Shown here piece by piece: positions 1 to 5,273 of a stretch of DNA of 11,039 nt. Each line of letters starts with the position of its first letter. The stretch's first letter is position 1. Position numbers and translations under genes: made by a program. The DNA is from an uncultured Dorea sp. (GTDB taxonomy: Bacteria > Bacillota > Clostridia > Lachnospirales > Lachnospiraceae): positions 1 to 11,039 of the forward strand of contig CAKRAT010000065.1 of NCBI GenBank assembly GCA_934295165.1, given 5' to 3'. The notes under the pieces were generated by a model. It had not been told where the DNA came from. It searched no databases and saw only the letters and a program-made list of their open reading frames with translations.

Positions 1-159
1 AATGATTTTGCCATTGTCTGTTACCTCCACATTCTTTTTTATTTTGAATGTCCGCAAAATCCGTCCTACATCTGTCGCTCCGTGTACAAATGCATCTACT
101 AATTGGCGTGTATTTCCCTTTGCACGTCCGTCGCCCAGAACTATCAATATCTTTTTCAT
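1..159 (-). CDS. Flavodoxin-fold NAD(P)H-dependent FMN reductase, N-terminal part (runs off the window)
   Basis: The first 53 codons of a minus-strand gene are present; the rest lies beyond position 1. The protein opens MKKILIVLGDGRAKGNTRQL, the beta-strand plus phosphate-binding loop (GDGRAKGNT) followed by a helix that is typical of small FMN reductases and flavodoxin-like oxidoreductases. These cytoplasmic enzymes use FMN and NAD(P)H. The start at 159 is supported by AAAGGAG about 6 nt upstream. The gene lies 73 bp after the ATPase stop, on the same strand, and no clear terminator separates them. Family members usually continue after GATD with a second beta strand and a Cys-rich 'GC.GC' loop. 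Here the sequence after GATDVGR (ILRTFKIKKNVEVTDNG) does not resemble that, so the gene may be divergent or fused to something else. The fold is fairly sure; the substrate is unknown. Confidence 0.6.
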   Translation of the reverse strand, partial: MKKILIVLGDGRAKGNTRQLVDAFVHGATDVGRILRTFKIKKNVEVTDNGKII

Positions 160-232
160 AGACAACTCCTTTCCAAATATATTTTCGTATAAATGCCTAT
201 TCCATACTTTCCCTTATATACAATACATTCTT

Positions 233-1561
233 CTATAAAAATGGCACCATATAAACTGGTATACAAAAAATATCCTGATCTTTACTCATATCTTTCGTAT
301 AAACCAGATATCTCTTCCATATTCTTCCTGAATATTTTTCCGTAAATACATCAAGTGATTTATGGGTTTTATATCCCGACGATTTAACTTCTATCGGAAT
401 TATTTTATTTTTTCTTGCCAAAATAAAATCTACTTCATAATTATGTTTAGAATTTTTATTCATGATTGTATGATAAAATAATTCATTTCCATTTGAGATC
501 AGACATTGCGCTACAATATTTTCATATAAATATCCCAGCTTCACACTTAATTTATCATTTAACAGCTTCTCATAAATTTCATTTTCCGTAAACTCTTTAT
601 CCTTAAACATTAATGTTACAAACAGGCCTGTATCGCCTAAAAATAACTTAAATCTTGATAAGTCTCTTGTATTTGACATACCGGTATCCGGATCATTTGT
701 ATTGTATGCAACCAGTACTGTCTTTGAATCTTTTAATTCCGCAATCAATTCTAATATTTTATCTTGTTTCTCACCATTTAACACACTATTCGTCTGATAT
801 CTGGCTGCATTTTTATTTAACTGGGCCGGAATCGCATCAAATAACAATGCCAAACGTCCTGTTGGATCAATTTTGGCGAAATCACTTTCATACAAATTCA
901 GGATGTCTCTCTTTATTTCATCTACTTTTCTGAAATTGTTCGTTTCAATGTAAGTTGATACAGCCTGTGGCATCCCTCCAACCAACATATATAGACGAAA
1001 TTGTCTTAACTGTTTACGATTAATTGCATCTCCTAATCCTTGATTCATATCAAAGCATTTCTTTAATAATGAAAATGTTGCTGTATCTCCAATTGCCCAC
1101 AAAAATTCTTCATAGTCCATTGGATACATGCTGATTTTTCTTTCCTCGCTTGGAATTAAAATATCTTTTACATTTTTCTTAATTGAAATAAGTGATCCTG
1201 TTTCAATATAATCATATCGATGATCTGCAACCAATGCTTTGATTGCCTGCCGTGCTGAAGGGCAAAGCTGAACTTCGTCAAATATAATCACTGATTTTCT
1301 TTCCCGTAAATCTACTTTATATTGTAACTGTAACTGCAGAAATAAGAAATTCAAATCTGAAACATCTTCAAAAAGTTCTTTGGTTTCCTTTGATGCCCTT
1401 GAAAAATCTATCAAGATATAGCTTTCATATTCATTTTTTGCAAATTCTTCCACTACTGTGGATTTTCCGGTTCGTCTTGCACCTTCAATCAAAAGAGCCG
1501 TCTTTCCATTTGAATCTTTTTTCCATTCTTGCATTTTATTATATATTTTACGTTTAAACAT
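233..1561 (-). CDS. AAA family ATPase with DUF4143 (PD-(D/E)XK-like) C-terminal domain
   Basis: The protein has 442 residues. The N-terminal P-loop domain (AAA_14 type) shows Walker A GARRTGKST at 27-35 and Walker B VIIFDE at 91-96. The segment ETGSLIS at 120-126 is in the usual sensor position. The C-terminal DUF4143 region has E376-V-D378 followed by E391-V-K393, the acidic pair and E-x-K of the PD-(D/E)XK nuclease fold. Length and domain order are normal for this very common family of cytoplasmic ATPases. Their role is unsettled; defence and stress functions have been proposed. The ATG at 1561 is preceded by AAAGGAG about 9 nt upstream. That Shine-Dalgarno overlaps the last of four 33-bp-spaced repeats lying in front of the gene. 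The gene is noticeably AT-rich compared with the esterase at the other end of the window, which fits acquisition. It appears intact. Confidence 0.88.
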   Translation of the reverse strand: MFKRKIYNKMQEWKKDSNGKTALLIEGARRTGKSTVVEEFAKNEYESYILIDFSRASKETKELFEDVSDLNFLFLQLQLQYKVDLRERKSVIIFDEVQLCPSARQAIKALVADHRYDYIETGSLISIKKNVKDILIPSEERKISMYPMDYEEFLWAIGDTATFSLLKKCFDMNQGLGDAINRKQLRQFRLYMLVGGMPQAVSTYIETNNFRKVDEIKRDILNLYESDFAKIDPTGRLALLFDAIPAQLNKNAARYQTNSVLNGEKQDKILELIAELKDSKTVLVAYNTNDPDTGMSNTRDLSRFKLFLGDTGLFVTLMFKDKEFTENEIYEKLLNDKLSVKLGYLYENIVAQCLISNGNELFYHTIMNKNSKHNYEVDFILARKNKIIPIEVKSSGYKTHKSLDVFTEKYSGRIWKRYLVYTKDMSKDQDIFCIPVYMVPFL

Positions 1562-1574
1562 GGTATTTCTCTCC

Positions 1575-1686
1575 TTTCCGCATTTTTCTTTTCTTCATTT
1601 TATCATATTTCCGCGTTTTTTTATATAGCGCATTAACTAGTTTCCGCGTTTTTTATTTCTTCTTTTTACCCATTTTCCGCGTTTTT
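1575..1686 (-). repeat. Four-copy iteron array, 13-bp core at an exact 33-bp period
   Basis: The core TTTCCGC(G/A)TTTTT (plus strand) occurs at 1575, 1608, 1641 and 1674, giving CCGC at 1578, 1611, 1644 and 1677, each 33 bp apart. The three upstream copies carry CCGCG; the copy nearest the gene has CCGCA and overlaps the ATPase Shine-Dalgarno. The intervening 20 bp are not conserved. On the gene strand the core reads AAAAACGCGGAAA. A 33-bp step is close to three helical turns, so the cores face nearly the same side of the DNA. A binding array that controls the ATPase is the simplest reading, but this is inference. Confidence 0.8.
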
Positions 1687-1700
1687 ATTCATTTGATTCG

Positions 1701-1740
1701 AAAAAAAAGATATCAACCAACTTGTGATTCATATCTTTTT
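1701..1740 (-). terminator. Rho-independent terminator, copy 1 of a repeated terminator
   Basis: Read on the minus strand, AAAAAGATAT pairs perfectly with ATATCTTTTT. The pairing continues inward past one mismatch to about 16 bp with loop CAAGT, and a run of eight T follows. It lies about 37 bp after the stop of the chimeric remnant at 1778, so it probably ended the ancestral hydrolase transcript. A near-identical element ends the esterase gene at 9834-9874. Confidence 0.7.
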
Positions 1741-1777
1741 GTTAATATACTATTCCTTTCCGCTTAACTCTTATTCT

Positions 1778-1819
1778 CTACCGGTAGAATTCTGTTCTTC
1801 TCAGCCCTGTATATGGCCT
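1778..1819 (-). pseudogene. 3' end remnant of a carbon-nitrogen hydrolase (nitrilase superfamily)
   Basis: The last 13 codons before the TAG read RPYTGLRRTEFYR. This matches the C-terminus of the intact amidohydrolase at 7092-7889 (RPYTELRRTEVYR). By hand alignment about 31 of 39 bases agree, and both end in TAG. The upstream part of the gene is missing: the reading frame runs straight into PnuC-like sequence. This is therefore a deletion scar retaining the tail of a paralogous hydrolase, not a real gene end. Homology to the intact copy is clear; which substrate the lost enzyme used cannot be told. Confidence 0.7.
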
Positions 1820-2030
1820 GCCCCAATAACAAAAACGCCATGAAATGATTGCATATAAAATGCAAAATATAGTCATTAAAATCTGTGACCATACATTACC
1901 TTTGGCTGCAAAATTCAATGCAGTAACTCCGATGCAGGTAGCAACTAAAGTCAGAAGATCAATATTTCCGGTTATGATATTTGAAAGAATCACAGCAGCC
2001 AGTGAGACAAGCCACAGTGTCCAATGACGA
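1820..2030 (-). pseudogene. PnuC-type nicotinamide riboside transporter, internal fragment
   Basis: The minus-strand frame encodes about 70 residues including LSNIITGNIDLLTLVATCIG, then VTALNFAAKGNVWSQILM and ILYAIISWRFCYWG. This follows the first half of PnuC transporters, where the pattern L-T-L-x-A-S-x-x-G-V-T-x-L, AKGN, Q-x-L-M and (G/A)-I-I-S-x-x-F-x-Y-(Y/W)-G recurs. PnuC proteins are usually around 200-250 residues with several membrane helices. Here the start is lost in the MATE junction and everything after the Y-W-G is replaced by a hydrolase tail. A protein could still be made from the fused frame (1778-2095), but it would lack most of the transporter. I call it a remnant. Confidence 0.65.
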
Positions 2031-2139
2031 ACAAATCTGCCATTCCATAGAGTGTCTGTAAAAAATAGGAAAGCAGATACGGGAGTGAAAACCAAATTAC
2101 ATTTTTGAATACACTGCCAGTCGTAAGATTTTTTTCCAT
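2020..2139 (-). pseudogene. MATE family efflux transporter, N-terminal fragment
   Basis: From the ATG at 2139 the minus strand encodes MEKNLTTGSVFKNVIWFSLP and continues YLLSYFLQTLYGMADLFVIG. This is the conserved start of MATE (multidrug and toxin extrusion) pumps: a short cytoplasmic leader, then the first membrane helix with the Q-x-x-Y-x-x-x-D pattern. Homology stops after FVIG, and the frame ends within ten codons. In the shifted frame the DNA continues directly as PnuC-like sequence, so the junction lies around 2020-2030. AGAGGA precedes the ATG. An in-frame upstream ATG at 2172 lies inside the promoter region and is unlikely. The intact pump would be about 450 residues, so this is a truncated remnant behind a well-preserved MerR-type promoter. 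Confidence 0.72.
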
Positions 2140-2172
2140 AACAATTTCCTCTTTCTTCTCTGGTATAAACAT

Positions 2173-2203
2173 ATCATAAACTCTACAATAGTTGTAGAGT
2201 CAA
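2173..2203 (-). promoter_or_regulatory. MerR-type promoter/operator with 19-bp spacer
   Basis: On the minus strand TTGACT (plus 2198-2203) is followed by exactly 19 bp and TATGAT (plus 2173-2178). The spacer contains the perfect dyad ACTCTACAA-TAG-TTGTAGAGT (2180-2200). An over-long spacer filled by a dyad is the hallmark of promoters activated by MerR-family regulators, which twist the DNA to realign the two elements. It drives the MATE fragment starting at 2139. No MerR gene is visible in the window. Confidence 0.8.
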
Positions 2204-2210
2204 CAGGAAA

Positions 2211-2265
2211 TTTCAAGTTGTCTTTTCTATCTGAAATTGTCTTCCGAAATATTTCAGACTTGAAA
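2211..2265. repeat. Interrupted inverted repeat at the head-to-head MATE junction
   Basis: TTTCAAG (2211-2217) pairs with CTTGAAA (2259-2265) and TCTGAAAT (2230-2237) pairs with ATTTCAGA (2251-2258). Twelve unpaired bases sit on the left side and a 13-base loop in the middle. It separates the minus-strand MATE start from the plus-strand MATE fragment and may mark a rearrangement joint. Confidence 0.5.
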
Positions 2266-2522
2266 AACAGATGCTAAAGAAATTTTTTCTGTTGGATTAT
2301 CCGCAATGTTATTAGATATTCTTCTGATTATTTCAAGTCTCCTGTTTAACTACTATGCAGTAAAATATGGCGATTATGTGCTTGCCGGATTTGGAATTTC
2401 ACAAAAACTTGTACAGATCACAGACCTGATCGGCATGGGACTTTATATGGGAGTCATTCCACTTATCGCTGTTGCTTACGGTGCAGGAAATGAGCTTCGC
2501 ATGAAAGAAATCATCAAAAAGA
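2266..2522 (+). pseudogene. MATE family efflux transporter, internal fragment (opposite orientation)
   Basis: The plus-strand frame reads KEIFSVGLSAMLLDILLIIS, then NYYAVKYGDYVLAGFGISQK and MGLYMGVIPLIAVAYGAGNE, ending RMKEIIKKK. This matches the start of the second half of MATE pumps, where N-x-Y-A-x-x-Y-G, A-x-x-G-I-x-x-K, M-G-(V/I)-x-P-L-I-(A/G) and Y-(G/N)-x-G-A-G-N are conserved. Both the first ~230 and last ~130 residues of a normal pump are missing, and MATE similarity stops at 2522 where a hairpin element begins. A start at ATG 2306 would fall inside a membrane helix and has no ribosome site. It could come from the same ancestral pump as the minus-strand N-terminal fragment, by inversion, or from a second pump. 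Confidence 0.68.
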
Positions 2523-2524
2523 AA

Positions 2525-2617
2525 GGGTGTTCAAGACATCTCCTTATAACACATCTTTGATGTGCCGTACCTACGGTGATGTCCTGAACACCCTTGACCG
2601 TTACCCGGTGGTAACGG
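2525..2617 (-). other. Compact multi-hairpin element (structured RNA, attenuator or mobile-element end)
   Basis: GGGTGTTCA-A-GACATC (2525-2540) pairs with GATGTC-C-TGAACACCC (2578-2593), 15 bp with one mismatch. It encloses two abutting hairpins, CACATC-TTT-GATGTG (2550-2564) and CCGT-ACCT-ACGG (2565-2576). A third perfect hairpin, CCGTTACC-CGGT-GGTAACGG (2598-2617), follows. On the minus strand the large stem is followed by TTTCTTTTT, so it could act as a terminator for the surface-protein transcript. That T-rich stretch is, however, the complement of MATE codons. I do not recognise a known RNA family. Confidence 0.6.
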
Positions 2618-2777
2618 TAAGTGATCTGTTAAATTCTGATATATCCTGCCATACTCTCTTTCGCATTGTCAACTGTATTTTATTCATCCAGTTCTTTCAT
2701 TGCAGCAAGCTGTCTTTCATAAAATTTTTTTCCTATTTTCCGTTTCCGATAGTCGCCGCATAAATCAGCCCGTTCTG
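2618..2777 (-). other. Intergenic stretch with an unidentified C-terminal-like reading frame
   Basis: After the surface-protein stop, a minus-strand frame (2781-2680) reads ERADLCGDYRKRKIGKKFYE followed by RQLAAMKELDE and TAA. It has no start codon. It is rich in charged residues and could form a helix, which suggests the tail of a lost gene. I cannot assign a family, and nothing else is evident in this stretch. Confidence 0.25.
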
Positions 2778-5078
2778 TTATCTATTATACTGTTTCTTTC
2801 GATGTACCATCATCGTACTAATAGTTACACTGCCACTGACAAGAAGTACAATAAACCACAAAAGCATATTGCTTGTATCGCCAGTTTTAGGACTTATTGT
2901 TTCGCTTGTATCCAGGTTGTTTACTTTTGAAGAAGTGTTACCCGAATTATTACCAGGATTGGTAATAATTGAAGGGGTGCTTGCCGCCTTAATCTCAAAC
3001 TCCGTGCTGCACTCGCCGTCGTTATAAACAATAGTCAGGGTATGTTTGCCGACAGAAAGAGTGCTGAGATAATCTTTTTTCAGTGTGATCACTGTAGAAC
3101 CAGATACAGCAGTATATTTATCTGCTGCAACTAGCGTGCCGTCCACCTTAACGCCGGTAAACTTGGAGAAATCTCCATTTGCAACAAATTTCAGCGTGTC
3201 GTTGCTGTTCTGCTTCCAAGAACTGTTTGCACCCTCAGTGATTTTATATTCAGGTGTTGTGCCGGATGCCTGCGGTGTTATGATCAAATCTGTGTCAACC
3301 CACATCGTTGCATATCCGCCATTAGGGTACTGTAACATCGGATCATAGTCAGTAATGTCATAATCGTAATACTTGCCATTTATTTTTAATTTTGTATCAG
3401 TTGTAAAACAATATCCGTCTTTTGCCTTGAAATAAATTCCATAAGTGTAAGTTTTACCGCTTTCAAATTCGGCAAATAAATCATCTGGATTGTTGTCGTT
3501 CCAAAAATCGGCTGAGTAATGATATTTTTTACCTCCATCTGTACTCCAAAATTCAGATTGGTAAATATACGGAACATTCTCAGGTGTTTTTCCAGTGAAT
3601 ACAGGCTTATCTCCGACCTTAAAACTGATTGTTGCATTATTTATCTCGACAACACTAATATTTTGTAACTGAACAGTTTGAGGTTTTATTGTTTTTACAG
3701 CGACTATAAAAAGTCCTGTTCCAGTATTTGTTACATTTGCATTATTTACATTGATGCCATTTACCATTACTTTACTATTAGCTGCAAATGTATTTCCATC
3801 TCTTGCTTTAAGAGAAAGACTATACATATAAGTTTTGCCATCCTCAAAGGTCGTTATTTTTTTGTCTTGTGCAAGTGCATTATTCTTGCTTTCATCAGAA
3901 TACCAGTATTTTACCGGTACAGATTCACCATTTGCACTCGTTTCCATTTCTTCCCAATATTCGTATTCTATATCATATTGTTCATCCCATGGATCACATT
4001 TGTAAGCAGTTGCTTTTGGAACATCTCCCGGCTCATAATTAAATGTCACGCCCTCAATATCCACATCGCCAATGCTGTGCTGAGAGCTTCCGTCAGTAGC
4101 TGTCACCTTAATGCCGTTAAACCAGAGGGTCAACTGTTTTCTATCATCAGAGAGCGTGCCAGAAAACGCTGTTATAGTAGAGCCTTCAATTATTACGTCA
4201 CAGCCGACTCCACCGACTTTGAATCCGTCATGGAAGTAGTAACCGTCCTTCGCTGTTAATTTTACTGCGTAGCTGTAGGTTTCCCCTGCTATCGGCTTTT
4301 GTGGATTGGATTTTGCAATTCTGCTGCCATCAATAGCCACTTGCTGCCAATACTCATCCGTAAGCGTCATCTGGTTTGCACATTCCGAGTTGGGATTTAC
4401 TTCTGCTGTAAACGCAACGGGCTGTGAAGAATCAAGATTTTTCCAAATGTTTCCAATGTCAACCGTGGTGATAACCTCATCCATAGCATCTGGTTCCTGC
4501 ACAATCAGGTCATAGGTGTAATCATATATTTGATATTCGTGAACATCGAGAAGTTTGGTGAAAGTACCGGTCGCCTCCGTATGCTCACTGAAATATTGTT
4601 TTGCTGTATCTAAATCCACGTTAAACGCAACAGGAGCACCGGATGCAGGAGTGAAAGTATAAATCTCTGCACTCTCAAAATGGTCCAAAACCGTCTGCCC
4701 ATTTCCGCCTTCGCGCATAACAGTTCCCCTATCTTTATACTGTGCTTCAATCTTGGTCTGAAGATTGGCAAGTTCAGCCTGCAATGTGCCTACACCGCCT
4801 TTTAGATAATCTTCGGAGCTTTTACTAACCTGTGTGGTTTCAACCACCGTGCCATCCGAATTTTTAATAGAAACATTGGCAGTTACTTTGACCTGTGTGT
4901 GATATGCGTGCTTATAGTCAGTAAAATACGTTACTCCTTGCGGAAGATAATCCGGCTTGGGTTGTTCGAGACCTTCTGATGCAAATGCTGTTGCAGGTAC
5001 TATAGACAACAGCAGGCAGCCTGTGAGCAAAACAGACAGCAGCCTGACTTTTCCTTTCTTCTTTTTCTTCATAATCAT
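2778..5078 (-). CDS. Secreted, sortase-anchored surface protein with three repeated modules and an X2-like domain
   Basis: The protein has 766 residues. A classical signal peptide (lysine-rich start, hydrophobic core, cut near AFA/SE at 33-34) and a C-terminal sorting signal (SPKTG at 729-733, hydrophobic helix, RKK tail) place it on the cell wall. Three related modules lie at about 203-315, 336-465 and 472-600. Each has an early Trp/Tyr pair, a G-(E/K)-T-Y-x-Y strand (265-270, 414-419, 541-546) and a K-A-(K/R)-D-G-x-x-F turn (277-282, 424-431, 551-558). Residues 610-698 resemble CBM X2/Ig-like domains (TEGANSSW, SGSTVITLKKDYLSTL, VGKHTLTI), often found in extracellular glycan-binding or adhesive proteins. 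A Ser/Asn/Thr-rich linker follows. The ligand is unknown. GGAGG stands 4 nt before the ATG at 5078 and 10 nt before an in-frame ATG at 5072; either may be used. The gene is divergent from the HTH regulator. Confidence 0.8.
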   Translation of the reverse strand: MIMKKKKKGKVRLLSVLLTGCLLLSIVPATAFASEGLEQPKPDYLPQGVTYFTDYKHAYHTQVKVTANVSIKNSDGTVVETTQVSKSSEDYLKGGVGTLQAELANLQTKIEAQYKDRGTVMREGGNGQTVLDHFESAEIYTFTPASGAPVAFNVDLDTAKQYFSEHTEATGTFTKLLDVHEYQIYDYTYDLIVQEPDAMDEVITTVDIGNIWKNLDSSQPVAFTAEVNPNSECANQMTLTDEYWQQVAIDGSRIAKSNPQKPIAGETYSYAVKLTAKDGYYFHDGFKVGGVGCDVIIEGSTITAFSGTLSDDRKQLTLWFNGIKVTATDGSSQHSIGDVDIEGVTFNYEPGDVPKATAYKCDPWDEQYDIEYEYWEEMETSANGESVPVKYWYSDESKNNALAQDKKITTFEDGKTYMYSLSLKARDGNTFAANSKVMVNGINVNNANVTNTGTGLFIVAVKTIKPQTVQLQNISVVEINNATISFKVGDKPVFTGKTPENVPYIYQSEFWSTDGGKKYHYSADFWNDNNPDDLFAEFESGKTYTYGIYFKAKDGYCFTTDTKLKINGKYYDYDITDYDPMLQYPNGGYATMWVDTDLIITPQASGTTPEYKITEGANSSWKQNSNDTLKFVANGDFSKFTGVKVDGTLVAADKYTAVSGSTVITLKKDYLSTLSVGKHTLTIVYNDGECSTEFEIKAASTPSIITNPGNNSGNTSSKVNNLDTSETISPKTGDTSNMLLWFIVLLVSGSVTISTMMVHRKKQYNR

Positions 5079-5132
5079 TCATCCTCCATTCTTGCTTTCA
5101 TTCATAGATAAAGTCATCTGTATTATGGTGAG

Positions 5133-5158
5133 ATTATACAATATATCCGGTGTTTTTT
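5133..5158 (-). promoter_or_regulatory. Putative surface-protein promoter: consensus -10, no -35, CCGGTGTTTT motif in the spacer
   Basis: On the minus strand a perfect TATAAT lies at plus 5133-5138, about 55 bp before the surface-protein start. No TTGACA-like box is found 16-18 bp upstream (the sequence there is purine-rich). The spacer holds CCGGTGTTTT (plus 5147-5156), which recurs as an inverted pair at 7038-7067 beyond the neighbouring regulator gene. The promoter may need an activator. This is inference from position. Confidence 0.4.
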
Positions 5159-5202
5159 CTTTTTCTTTCTCGATTGTCAGTGACATTTTAGAAATTGCAA
5201 TG

Positions 5203-5231
5203 TTGTAATTCCCTGAAGATGTTATTATATA
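5203..5231 (+). promoter_or_regulatory. Putative promoter of the double-HTH regulator
   Basis: TTGTAA (5203-5208), a 17-bp spacer and TATATA (5226-5231) form a reasonable sigma-A promoter about 40 bp before the start at 5274. An alternative -10, TATATT, lies at 5228-5233. AAAGGAGA (5256-5263) is the ribosome binding site. Confidence 0.5.
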
Positions 5232-5273
5232 TTATAGGAAAGGCTGTCTCAGCAGAAAGGAGAATATATATCA

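Noticed and set aside
1575..1706. Degenerate CRISPR array
   Set aside because: The repeated core is only 13 bp, the 20-bp spacers are mostly T-rich and alike in composition, and no cas gene is present.
2525..2617. Integron attC site or IS200/IS605 end
   Set aside because: The R-box sequences of attC are not present, and no transposase, TnpB or integron integrase is found nearby, so the resemblance is limited to being a folded palindrome.
2527..2763. Plus-strand open frame across the hairpin element and downstream stretch
   Set aside because: It is formed by the hairpin sequence and has no ribosome site or family resemblance.
3678..4259. Long plus-strand open frame opposite the surface-protein gene
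   Set aside because: It lies wholly inside the well-supported minus-strand gene, has no ribosome site and encodes a cysteine- and isoleucine-rich sequence without family features.
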